From an uncultured Psychroflexus sp. (GTDB lineage: Bacteria > Bacteroidota > Bacteroidia > Flavobacteriales > Flavobacteriaceae), in NCBI GenBank assembly GCA_913062845.1, contig CAJXVZ010000024.1:1-43815 (forward strand): a DNA stretch of 43,815 nucleotides, given 5' to 3'. Each line of letters starts with the position of its first letter. Positions within the stretch are counted from its first letter, which is position 1. Under the pieces are notes generated by a model, which worked only from the letters and a program-made list of their open reading frames with translations, ran no database searches and was not told the DNA's origin. Of the stretch, positions 10,638 through 19,386 are shown in pieces. The translations under genes were made by a program, and so were the position numbers.

Positions 10638-12527
10638 TTATTCTTCAATCTTTAAAATAAAAGATTGTAAAGGTTCAATATCGATTCGTACCTCAGCTTT
10701 GCCGTTTTCAACTTTTAGGGTTGAAGTATAATTATCGTAAAGTTGGTCTTTAACTTGATATTCTCCATCTTTCAAATCTAATTTCTTTACTAAATCTTCG
10801 GGCAATTGTAATTCAAAGCCGTATTTATTATCGGCATTAAAGTTGGCAATGATAATTAGTTTTTCATTGGCAGTCCATCGGGCGAAGGATAAAACCTTAT
10901 CGTTGTACCATTCAGTATTTTGTTGATTGTACCACTGAAGGTCGTGATAGTCGCCCATCAACGCCGGACTATTAATTGTAAAATTTAATAGGCGTTTGTA
11001 GAAATCTCTCAGTACTTTTTCTGAGTCAGTCAATTGACCGCCGTCAAACTTTTTATTATTCACCCAGCGCACATAAGTCGGCACTGAGGCATAATCAAAG
11101 ATTGTTGTTCGGGTTGGGTCGCCAAAGCCTAAGTCTTCTTTGGCCGGCTCACCCAATTCCTGACCAAAATAAACCATGGTTGGAGATGTGGTAGATGTCG
11201 CTGAAACGACCATAGCCGGTTTTCCTTTTTCGGCGCTACCGGCAAAATCTGGACTAGCAATACGCTGCTCGTCATGATTTTCTAAGAAATGCAACATATG
11301 GTGTTCTATGTCTTGCAATTCATCAAAAATCGGTGGAATATTATTGGTGCTGCCATGGCCTTGCATCACGTGTTTTAAGGTGTCGTACAACTGAACTTTA
11401 TCGTACAGGTAGTCCATTTTTCCTTTTTTGATATAATCGCGATACAAATGTGGTTGATAAACCTCAGCCAATAAAAAAGCTTCGGGATTCTTCATTTTGA
11501 TATTAGAATTCATATAACTCCAAAACTCTACCGGTACCATTTCAGCCATATCAAAACGGAAACCGTCAACCCCTTTTTCTATCCAGTACAAGGCAATATC
11601 TTTAAACTTAACCCAGGAATCAGGCACAGTTTTGTCTTTCCAAAAATTGAAATGTGCTTTGTAATCTTCGTTTTCAAAACCGGAAGGGAGCGTATCAAAG
11701 TCTTTTGTACCATCAGGTCTAATCCCGTAATTAACTTTTACCGTTTCATACCAATCGTAAAAATGAGGCTTAGATGCTCTGGAACCGTTTCCTGTCCACT
11801 TTGCAGGGAATTCATCAAATTTTCCATCAGCTAAGGGATGAGGCAGACCTCCAAGCGTTTTATAATCATTTAGCGGGTCCGGCACTTCGAAAGCTTCACC
11901 TGGATTGTAATAAAAATTGTTGTTCACATGATATTGAACAGTTTTATCATCGCTTGCTCCAAAATCTTCAACGCCTTCCGGATTGGTCAAACTCTGGTAA
12001 TTTCGAGCCACGTGGTTTGGTACGATATCTATCAAAAGTTTTAGACCTGCATTATGTGTTCTTTCAATAAGTGCTTCGAATTCCTGTAACCTATTTTCAA
12101 CATTTACTGCCAAATCCGGATTGACGTTATAGTAGTCTTTTACAGCATAAGGAGAACCTGCACGTCCTTTTACCACATCGGGATCGTCGTTGGAAATCCC
12201 ATATTCTGTATAATCGGTAATCACATCATGATGAGGCACACCTGTGTACCAAATGTGGGTTACACCAAGGTCTTTGATTTCCTGTAAAGCCTTATCAGTA
12301 AAATCATTAAACTTTCCTACACCATTTTCTTCAATGGTTCCCCAGGGTTTATTGGTGGTATTGGTATTTCCAAATAATCGGGTAAAGACCTGATAAACGA
12401 CTTTTTTCTTTTCCATGATAGTGGTTTGCGTGTTTTTAATAGGTTGCCTTGCTTTTTCTGTATCATTCTTACAGGCCAATATGAGGAAAATCGTAAGAAT
12501 AGATAGGATTATGGGTTTTGTTTTCAT
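10638..12527 (-). CDS. GH13 alpha-amylase-family lipoprotein, large form
   Basis: 629 residues with a lipoprotein signal (lipobox ILAC, cysteine 19, then KNDTE). The GH13 barrel begins near VVYQVFTRLF (43-52). Region I is IDIVPNHVA, the nucleophile D326 lies in GFRFDMAEM, the acid/base E355 in LLAEVYQ, and the third acid D419 in LENHDEQR. A long insertion between region I and the nucleophile (about 180-300) holds many aromatic residues and could widen substrate contact. The C-terminal domain is a typical beta sandwich ending in PLQSFILKIEE. It stands between two repeat elements, with 239 bp to the GH31 gene upstream and the REP-like repeat just downstream. Probably periplasmic maltodextrin hydrolysis. 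Confidence 0.92.
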   Translation of the reverse strand: MKTKPIILSILTIFLILACKNDTEKARQPIKNTQTTIMEKKKVVYQVFTRLFGNTNTTNKPWGTIEENGVGKFNDFTDKALQEIKDLGVTHIWYTGVPHHDVITDYTEYGISNDDPDVVKGRAGSPYAVKDYYNVNPDLAVNVENRLQEFEALIERTHNAGLKLLIDIVPNHVARNYQSLTNPEGVEDFGASDDKTVQYHVNNNFYYNPGEAFEVPDPLNDYKTLGGLPHPLADGKFDEFPAKWTGNGSRASKPHFYDWYETVKVNYGIRPDGTKDFDTLPSGFENEDYKAHFNFWKDKTVPDSWVKFKDIALYWIEKGVDGFRFDMAEMVPVEFWSYMNSNIKMKNPEAFLLAEVYQPHLYRDYIKKGKMDYLYDKVQLYDTLKHVMQGHGSTNNIPPIFDELQDIEHHMLHFLENHDEQRIASPDFAGSAEKGKPAMVVSATSTTSPTMVYFGQELGEPAKEDLGFGDPTRTTIFDYASVPTYVRWVNNKKFDGGQLTDSEKVLRDFYKRLLNFTINSPALMGDYHDLQWYNQQNTEWYNDKVLSFARWTANEKLIIIANFNADNKYGFELQLPEDLVKKLDLKDGEYQVKDQLYDNYTSTLKVENGKAEVRIDIEPLQSFILKIEE

Positions 12528-12580
12528 TTTTATCTACGATTAAAGATTCTGATTATAATCTTAGTGAGACTTTTTGTCTT

Positions 12581-12667
12581 CTTTGTGAAGCTTTGTGTGA
12601 ACTTTGTGAAACTCTGTGTGAGAACTTTTACACAAAGTATCTCAGAGAAGCACAAAGAACCCCAAAG
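12581..12667. repeat. Degenerate CTTTGTGAA tandem/inverted repeat element
   Basis: Four roughly 10-bp units of the form CTTTGTGAA (12581-12620) are followed by the complementary series CACAAAG (12631-12637), CTCAGAGAAG (12641-12650), CACAAAG (12651-12657) and CCAAAG (12662-12667), so the stretch can fold into one long imperfect hairpin. It occupies the 239-bp gap between the GH31 and GH13 genes, where no gene is seen. Confidence 0.6.
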
Positions 12668-12766
12668 CATTTTATTTCAATTTATTAATTTCATCCTTTA
12701 CAACTCAATTTTATTTTTCTATAAACGGAACAAAAAAAGCCATTTTTGTTCTAAGTACAGAAAACA

Positions 12767-15181
12767 TTAATGTTTTATCCTAACTTTCAACTCTTCTGAT
12801 GTATCCCAGACTACAGGAATACTCAAGGTGTTGTCTTTATAATTGATCTCTACTTTTTTACCATTTACCTTTATCTTTTTTGGTGTCCATTTGTAATTGT
12901 GAACTTTCAACAAAATTTGTTTAGTGTTGTAGTCATAATTTTCACCATTTTCAGCTTCAAAATCTATTTCCAGCCATCGTCTTTCGATTTCAGCTTCAAA
13001 TTCTAAAAGCTCATATTCACCTTTTTCAAAAGCCTGAAAAGTGACACCATCGTCATTGTAATATTCGCGTTCGCTTTCGTCTATGTCCTTATCGTGGTAA
13101 TAATGTAAAATTAAGTCATTAGCATTGTAATCTTTAGTGCTTTGTATAGGTTGTGTCATTAAAATAAAAGCGCCTTCTCTGACGTAGGTTGGAATATGAT
13201 CGGGATTGGTTTTTACAGTGATGACCTGACCGCCTTCAACTTTTTCATCGGTATAAAAATTAAACCAGTCGGCTGTTGATGGAAAAGTGACTTCTATATC
13301 AGTTTGGCCCGGCTGAAGTACGGGAGTTATCAGGAAATCTTCTCCCCATAAATAAGTATCTGCATTTTCAAAGAACTTATCAGATTCTTCAAAAAACAAG
13401 GGGCGCATTAATGGTGTTCCCTTTTGGTTATTCTTAAAAGTGAGGTTGTAATTATAAGGCAATAAGCTGTATCTTAACTCAATGGCGGTTTTGGCTTTAG
13501 CTTTGGCTTCAGCTGAACGGTAAACCGGTTCACTTGGTACATCCTCCTGCGCATGCGGACGATAAATGGGTTGAAAAACCCCATACTGCAACCAACGCGC
13601 ATAGAGTTCGTCGTCCAAATTGGCTCCGGCAAAACCACCTAAATCAGAATGCATATAGCCTAAGCCCTGCATACCCATTTGGAGTGCAATTTCAACCTGT
13701 CGGCTCAAACCGCCCCAGGTTCTGTTCACGTCACCAGACCAGGGAATCATGCTGTAACGCTGTGAACCCGAATAACCGGCACGCATCAGGATAAAAGGAC
13801 GTCGTTCCGGTTGATGCTCCATACTGGCTTCGTAGACCAATTTTGCCCAATCGTGACCATAAGTATTATGAACCTCTGGTGCTGAGCCCGTGGCATGCTG
13901 CACCCAGTTAGGATGGACTTCCGGTTCACCAAGATCGCCCCAAAAGCCATTCACGCCCATTTCTGAAAGGCCTTTGTAAATATCCTTAAACCAATTGAAG
14001 CCTTCAGGTTTGTACACATCTACAATACCAGTATTTCCAAAAAAGAAATCGTATCGTGCCGGTTTGCCCAGCGTGTCCAAAGCCAGAGCCTTTTCCTTTA
14101 CGGCTTCTTCCCAGCGATTTGAAGTGGTTAAAATAAAAGGTTCGGTGATCAAAACAGTTTCAACCTTTTGCTTCTTTAAATCTTTAATCATTTTCTCAGG
14201 CTCAGGAAATGAATCTTTTTCAAAAGCCAAATTCCCCATGTGTCCCATGACATCTTTTCCAAACCAATATAAATCCAAAATGATGGCATCTACCGGAATA
14301 TTCTCCTTTTTAAAATCTGCAACGGTTTGCAAAGTCTCTTCCTGAGTATGATAACCGAAACGACTGGCAAAGTTGCCTAGAGCCCAGCGTGGAAGCATAG
14401 GTTGTTTTCCGGTTAAATCTGTATAATGATGTATGATTTCTTCCCAGGTTTCACCGGCTATGATCTGGTAGGTTTTTCGTCCTGAAATAGTTTCGTAAGT
14501 CAGTGTATTGTTGTTTTTACTATCCAAATCTAAATAGCCCACCGGTGCATTATCAAAATGAATCATATATTTTTTAGAAGACAAAACGATGGGCAAAGTA
14601 AAATTCATTAATTCTGAATGGTTTTCGTAGCCATAATGTGCTCGATTAAAAAGCGGTAAGCGATAACCACGTCTGTTCATCCCCAAAGCTCTGGCGCCTC
14701 CACCATAAAGAACTTCATCTTTAGTTAAGTTGAATGAGATTTTTTCTGTACTATCGGCTACAATGTTGCCTTTGACCAATTCCATGGGTTCATGGGTTGA
14801 TTTGTAATAACCTTCCTTTTCTGAAATGAGCTGTTGGCCTTTAAAATCATAACTGATCTGAAACGGGGAAGTCTTCACCGAAACGGAAATGCCTTCTGAA
14901 GCAAACTTGATCACATCTCCTTCGTAACTGTATGTCGTTTCAATTTCAGCAGGTTTTAAAACCACGGCGTGAGAGCCTGAACTGACAATTTTGTTGTCCG
15001 GAATGAATGTCGTTTCTAAAATATTTTCATTGTAAAATTGAAAAATATACATCCCATCGTTTGTAGTGACAGAAAATATACCATCTTCCTCCTGATGAGA
15101 TTGATAGATACGATTGGGGTTTTGGGCTTGAATAGGTTGGAATAATCCAAAAATTAAAATTATATAAATTATCTTTTTCAT
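12767..15181 (-). CDS. Secreted GH31 alpha-glucosidase-family enzyme
   Basis: 804 residues with a standard Sec signal peptide (cut after PIQAQ near 20, no lipobox), so it should be soluble in the periplasm or exported. An N-terminal beta-sandwich (about 25-260) is followed by the barrel. The nucleophile is D416 in GFWGDLGEPE and the acid/base D484 in PWSGDVNRTW, both standard for family 31. The C-terminal part has the usual two beta domains, including a DUF5110-like stretch (GAFILMTQPI onward). Family members cleave terminal alpha-1,4 or alpha-1,6 glucose or transfer it. The GDLGEPE form differs from the WxDMNE seen in classic maltases and marks a Bacteroidetes subgroup. It takes the place that GH97 (SusB) holds in Bacteroides. 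The exact linkage is open. Confidence 0.9.
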   Translation of the reverse strand: MKKIIYIILIFGLFQPIQAQNPNRIYQSHQEEDGIFSVTTNDGMYIFQFYNENILETTFIPDNKIVSSGSHAVVLKPAEIETTYSYEGDVIKFASEGISVSVKTSPFQISYDFKGQQLISEKEGYYKSTHEPMELVKGNIVADSTEKISFNLTKDEVLYGGGARALGMNRRGYRLPLFNRAHYGYENHSELMNFTLPIVLSSKKYMIHFDNAPVGYLDLDSKNNNTLTYETISGRKTYQIIAGETWEEIIHHYTDLTGKQPMLPRWALGNFASRFGYHTQEETLQTVADFKKENIPVDAIILDLYWFGKDVMGHMGNLAFEKDSFPEPEKMIKDLKKQKVETVLITEPFILTTSNRWEEAVKEKALALDTLGKPARYDFFFGNTGIVDVYKPEGFNWFKDIYKGLSEMGVNGFWGDLGEPEVHPNWVQHATGSAPEVHNTYGHDWAKLVYEASMEHQPERRPFILMRAGYSGSQRYSMIPWSGDVNRTWGGLSRQVEIALQMGMQGLGYMHSDLGGFAGANLDDELYARWLQYGVFQPIYRPHAQEDVPSEPVYRSAEAKAKAKTAIELRYSLLPYNYNLTFKNNQKGTPLMRPLFFEESDKFFENADTYLWGEDFLITPVLQPGQTDIEVTFPSTADWFNFYTDEKVEGGQVITVKTNPDHIPTYVREGAFILMTQPIQSTKDYNANDLILHYYHDKDIDESEREYYNDDGVTFQAFEKGEYELLEFEAEIERRWLEIDFEAENGENYDYNTKQILLKVHNYKWTPKKIKVNGKKVEINYKDNTLSIPVVWDTSEELKVRIKH

Positions 15182-15229
15182 CTTTTAATTTGATAAACCT
15201 GAAAGATTTGATTGTTATTTTATTTTTAA

Positions 15230-15308
15230 AAACACCCCTGTAATCCCCTCAAGGGGATATTTTGATTTTATATTTTTCTCCCTCGAGGGAGAACTAAAGA
15301 GGGTGTTT
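15230..15308. repeat. Composite palindromic intergenic element
   Basis: Outer arms AAACACCC (15230-15237) and GGGTGTTT (15301-15308) enclose two smaller palindromes: TCCCCTCAAGGGGA (15244-15257) and the perfect 18-bp TTCTCCCTCGAGGGAGAA (15276-15293). Such a three-stem structure looks like a mobile palindromic unit. It fills the gap between the GH31 and esterase genes, which holds no other feature. Confidence 0.75.
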
Positions 15309-15312
15309 ATAT

Positions 15313-17370
15313 TCATTTTTTAAAAATATTTGTACCCAACATAAACTCTAAAGGCTGATCCAGTCTCTTGTTCCATGCATTTTCTGTATGGCCTTCGCCT
15401 TCAAAAAACAGGTTTTTACTATCATTTTCAGTAAAGCCTTTTTCTTTTAATATTTCATCAACACTTGGTGCATGTTGTGGATAATGTTTATCTAAAGTTT
15501 GATTGCCATAATCGAAATACAATTTATGGTTTCCGGCCTTTGGTAAGTGCTCTTTCATATAATTAAAAATAGCATCCGGTAATGGATTATCTTGAATAGG
15601 CTGTGCACCAACCCAATGCGTTGATAAGCACGCTGCACCGGCAAAAACCTCAGGATATTCTGATATGGCATACATGCTCATCAATCCGCCCATGCTTGAC
15701 CCCATCACGAAGGTATGCTCTTTTTCTGATTTTGTTGAAAATCTTAAATCGATAAAAGGCTTTAATTCATTGACTAAAAATCTCAAATAGTTATCGCCAT
15801 TTAATGAAAAATTTTGATTGCCATTTCGATCTTTTGCCAGGGCTTTTTCTGCTTCGGAAAGATAACTGTAAGCTTTTTCAGGAAACAAATCCTGCCAACG
15901 GATTTCCGGAATATTATGGATGGCAATTACAATAAAATCTTCAACTTTGTCTTCATTCATAAGCTTTGACGACCATTCGTCCACTCGCCATTCCTGTTTA
16001 TTCCAGGTGGATGTGGCATCAAACAACATCTGACCATCATGCATGTATAAAACACTATATTGATGATCTGCTGAATAATTTACGGGTAACCACACGTCAA
16101 TTGGTCTGGATTTGATGTATTTTGAAGGAAAATCCTCTATGCGTTGAATTGTACCTGCCGAAAGCTGAATGTCTGAGTGTGGTTTTAACTGAAGGTCTTT
16201 TAATAATGGGTTTTTCTCTGGAATTCGTTTATCAAATAACCAACATACTGCTTCAGCCAGACTTGCACTCCAGAAAATTTCGTTGTGTTTGCCGCCTTCG
16301 ACTTCTTTATAATTGAAGTTATTTTGATTGAATCCGTTTTGAAGCAAGACCTTTTTCATTTTTTGGGCGTCTTCTAACAAAGAGTAGCCTTCAGCTTTGC
16401 CGGCGAGCATATAAATTTTTGAATCGATGGCTTCAATTTGGGAATAAATGTCGTCAGAAACCCAATAAGACGGTGAAAACACGCCAATTTTACCAAAAGT
16501 TTCCGGGGATTTTATTCCGGCATAATGTGAAATTAAACCACCGAGAGATGATCCTAAAATAGCTGTATTCGTTCTATCAGTTTTTGTGCGATATGTTGAA
16601 TCTATTTTCGGTTTAAGTGTATTGACTATAAAGTCTACATATTGATCACCTTCCGGTTGTTCAGCATATTTATAATTGTAGGGCGATAGCTCAGATGTCC
16701 TATATTTTCCGCCGTGGTCAATTCCCACCACAATGACTTCAAAGTCAAGGTATTTTGACAGTGCGTTTAATGTTTCATCCACTTTCCACTCGCCGAATCC
16801 TGAAGTTTCTTCCATAAACAAATTCTGACCGTCATGCATATACACAACCGGATAGGTCTCTGAAGAGGATGAATAATTCGGTGGCGTGTAAACCCAAATT
16901 CTTCGGTAACGTTTCAATTGAGGCATGTAAATCGAATCCGAAAGTATATTTACATTTACCAGCGGTAGAAGTGGCTTAGAATTTTTGCCGTTTGCCCAAC
17001 TTTCAACAGTGACCAACAGGGTGTCATTGGGTTTAGAAAATTGATATGTTCTGTTCGTGATATCATTTCCATTTTTATCTTTTTCAACTGTTTCCCAGCT
17101 ACCTAGGGTGAATTTAAAGTCTAATCGACCTAATGAGTCAGGTAAGTTTATTTGATGTGTTTTACCTTTTTTTTCTAAGACATAGCTATCATTTCCACCC
17201 GACCAGCCTTCAAAATTACCTGAGATAAAAACCGAACTGTTGTCCGGTATCGCTGATACTGACTCTAAAATAATGGTAACAGAATTTTCTTTTTGGGCAC
17301 TTTCAGATTTACAACTCCATAAAAATGGCAGAAGTAAAGCAATTAATGTTATGTATCTGAAGTATTTCAA
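15313..17370 (-). CDS. Lipoprotein with two esterase domains and an N-terminal E-set/CBM-like domain
   Basis: 685 residues. A lipoprotein signal (LWSC, cysteine 20) is followed by a beta domain of about 100 residues with VFISGNFEGWSGG (47-59), resembling the carbohydrate-binding E-set/CBM20-48 group. Then come two alpha/beta-hydrolase domains of the enterochelin-esterase-like (PF00756) family. The first (about 150-380) has nucleophile S275 in LGSSLGG and a histidine in GGKHNE (H362). The second (about 415-680) has S559 in MGSSMGG and a histidine in GEGHTENAW. Each begins with a YMHDGQ(N/M)LF block, so they arose by duplication. Both triads look intact. The gene is 7 bp from the SusA-like GH13 upstream. 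It may remove acyl groups from the alpha-glucan or from an imported sugar; the substrate is not known. Confidence 0.85.
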   Translation of the reverse strand: MKYFRYITLIALLLPFLWSCKSESAQKENSVTIILESVSAIPDNSSVFISGNFEGWSGGNDSYVLEKKGKTHQINLPDSLGRLDFKFTLGSWETVEKDKNGNDITNRTYQFSKPNDTLLVTVESWANGKNSKPLLPLVNVNILSDSIYMPQLKRYRRIWVYTPPNYSSSSETYPVVYMHDGQNLFMEETSGFGEWKVDETLNALSKYLDFEVIVVGIDHGGKYRTSELSPYNYKYAEQPEGDQYVDFIVNTLKPKIDSTYRTKTDRTNTAILGSSLGGLISHYAGIKSPETFGKIGVFSPSYWVSDDIYSQIEAIDSKIYMLAGKAEGYSLLEDAQKMKKVLLQNGFNQNNFNYKEVEGGKHNEIFWSASLAEAVCWLFDKRIPEKNPLLKDLQLKPHSDIQLSAGTIQRIEDFPSKYIKSRPIDVWLPVNYSADHQYSVLYMHDGQMLFDATSTWNKQEWRVDEWSSKLMNEDKVEDFIVIAIHNIPEIRWQDLFPEKAYSYLSEAEKALAKDRNGNQNFSLNGDNYLRFLVNELKPFIDLRFSTKSEKEHTFVMGSSMGGLMSMYAISEYPEVFAGAACLSTHWVGAQPIQDNPLPDAIFNYMKEHLPKAGNHKLYFDYGNQTLDKHYPQHAPSVDEILKEKGFTENDSKNLFFEGEGHTENAWNKRLDQPLEFMLGTNIFKK

Positions 17371-17377
17371 CTTTCAA

Positions 17378-19333
17378 TTATAATTTAGTCGTAAGAAATG
17401 TAAGTCCATTTGGTTGAATCTCTATGGTTTCAGACCATGTCAATTGTTGTTTTGTATCTACTTGCTGTAAAGATTTTCCTTCAAGCCCCATTTCCTTAAA
17501 TCTCCTTGTCTCTAGAATTTTTTTATCTGTTTTGTTGATGATAACAACCACTGTTTCATCTTCCAGGCTTCTAAAGAGCACATAAATACCGTCCTTAGGT
17601 GCAAAGTGTGTGGTTTTACCTTTGTGTATAGCTTTACTGGTTTTCCTGTAGTTAACAAGACTACGAACAAAATCCTGTATGTCTTTTTGGTCTTCGGTCA
17701 GTCCTTCACCAGTAAAAGCATTTACGGCATCACCTGCCCAACCACCTGGGAAATCTGAACGGATCAAACCATGGTCACCAGGCTTTTCAAAGTCTGCCAT
17801 CAATATCTCCGTACCATAGTACAATTGGACTGTTCGTGGCATAGCCAATATATAGCCCAGTGCCATCTTAGTTTTGGGAATATCCCCTTTAAGTTGGGTG
17901 TGGATCCTGCTCATATCATGATTGTCGGGAAACACTAAAATATCTTTTGGCCTTGGATAAATGAAGTCATTTGCTAATCCCTCATACATTTTCACTAGAC
18001 CTTTGTCCCAGGCTTCTTCCTCATTAAGGGCATCGACAATATTTTGTTGCATGGCAAAATCCATGGTCGATCTCAGGTTGGATTTGTAACCGTCCTTATT
18101 ATCCATGCCGTCTTGCCAATAAGCGATAAGTAACGGATTGTAACTCCATTCTTCACCAACGATATTGAAATTTGGATACTCTTTCATGATAGCGCCGGCC
18201 CAATCACTCATAAACTCTTTATCCGGATAAGGGTAAGTATCCTGACGAATACCTCCAAGTTTAAACTCTTCAATCCACCAAATACTGTTTTGAATGAGGT
18301 ATTTCGCCATAAACGGGTTCCGTTGATTTAAATCCGGCATACTGCTCACGAACCAGCCATCAGTCATCCCTTTTTTATCGGCTTCAGAAGCATATTTATC
18401 CTGATTTGACGTTCTTCTGTGGTTTGAGGTTTTAACCACATTATAATCCCAATTGTCTTTATTGGCTTCATAATGCGCCTGATAATTCACCCAATCTTTA
18501 AACGGCAGGTCTTTCATCCACCAGTGCTCCAATCCGCAATGGTTAGCTACCTGATCCATAACCACCTTGATACCTTTTTCAGATGCTTTAGCTACCAGGC
18601 TTTTATAATCCTGATTTGAACCATATCTCGGATCTATCTGATAGTAATCCGTTATAGCATAACCGTGATATGAAGCCTGAGGCATATTATTTTCAAGCAC
18701 CGGACAAGACCATATGGCAGTAAAGCCCATATTCTCAATATAGTCCAGATGATTGATGATGCCTTCAATATCTCCGCCATGACGCGCATAATCATCAGTC
18801 CGGTCAATCTTGTCCTCAAGCATGCCCTCAATAATATCATTTTCTGGATTAGCATTTGCAAAACGATCAGGAGTGATCAAATAAATCACATCCGAACTGT
18901 TAAAACCGATATAGTCTTCAGCCTTTTGTGTGCGTTCTTTTAACTCATATTTAAAAGCGTAAGCTTTGTTTTCTGTGTTTAGTTTAACCACAAATTCACC
19001 TGGTTGAGTAGATTCATCTATTTTTAAGTCTAAAAACAAATAATTAGGACTATCGGCTTTATAGACTTTGAGTAATTCAACGCCAGGATAATCCATATCT
19101 ACCTCAGCATCTTTAATGTTATCTTCTTGCACCAAAAGTTGAAGGGTATCATTTTTAAAGCCCACCCACCAGTGTAGTGGCTCTACCCTGTTTGGTTTGT
19201 CGTAATTGTCCATGTTTTCTATGACTTGTTGATCAGCTTCGTCTGGTGCTGCTTCTTCCTTATTGTTTTGATTTTGACAGGAGAAAGATATGGATAGAAG
19301 GATTAAGGTGAATATTTTAAAAATGGTTTTCAT
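17378..19333 (-). CDS. SusA-like GH13 neopullulanase/cyclomaltodextrinase lipoprotein
   Basis: 651 residues. Lipobox SFSC gives cysteine 19, followed by acidic residues. Residues about 48-132 form the N-terminal beta domain typical of neopullulanases and cyclomaltodextrinases (beginning VEPLHWWVGF). The barrel shows DQVANHCG (260-267), nucleophile D365 in GIRQDTYPY, acid/base E394 in VGEEWSYN, and D473 in FPDNHDMSR. The GGIRQDTYPYPDK stretch is what I expect of the SusA branch rather than of ordinary alpha-amylases. Family knowledge: SusA cuts maltooligosaccharides in the periplasm after import by SusCD. It follows the transposase remnant and a REP-like hairpin that ends 18 bp before the ATG. 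I leave the symbol blank, since orthology to susA is inferred. Confidence 0.92.
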   Translation of the reverse strand: MKTIFKIFTLILLSISFSCQNQNNKEEAAPDEADQQVIENMDNYDKPNRVEPLHWWVGFKNDTLQLLVQEDNIKDAEVDMDYPGVELLKVYKADSPNYLFLDLKIDESTQPGEFVVKLNTENKAYAFKYELKERTQKAEDYIGFNSSDVIYLITPDRFANANPENDIIEGMLEDKIDRTDDYARHGGDIEGIINHLDYIENMGFTAIWSCPVLENNMPQASYHGYAITDYYQIDPRYGSNQDYKSLVAKASEKGIKVVMDQVANHCGLEHWWMKDLPFKDWVNYQAHYEANKDNWDYNVVKTSNHRRTSNQDKYASEADKKGMTDGWFVSSMPDLNQRNPFMAKYLIQNSIWWIEEFKLGGIRQDTYPYPDKEFMSDWAGAIMKEYPNFNIVGEEWSYNPLLIAYWQDGMDNKDGYKSNLRSTMDFAMQQNIVDALNEEEAWDKGLVKMYEGLANDFIYPRPKDILVFPDNHDMSRIHTQLKGDIPKTKMALGYILAMPRTVQLYYGTEILMADFEKPGDHGLIRSDFPGGWAGDAVNAFTGEGLTEDQKDIQDFVRSLVNYRKTSKAIHKGKTTHFAPKDGIYVLFRSLEDETVVVIINKTDKKILETRRFKEMGLEGKSLQQVDTKQQLTWSETIEIQPNGLTFLTTKL

Positions 19334-19350
19334 AGCTATTATTTTTAAGT

Positions 19351-19383
19351 AAACCTCAAAGGTTTTGAAAACCTTTGAGGTTT
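19351..19383. repeat. REP-like 33-bp inverted repeat, copy 2
   Basis: Arms AAACCTCAAAGGTTTT (19351-19366) and AAAACCTTTGAGGTTT (19368-19383) are perfect complements over 16 bp with one unpaired base between. It ends 3 bp from the stop codon of the transposase remnant, the classic place for a REP next to its RAYT, and begins 17 bp upstream of the SusA-like gene's ATG. Confidence 0.9.
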
Positions 19384-19386
19384 ATT

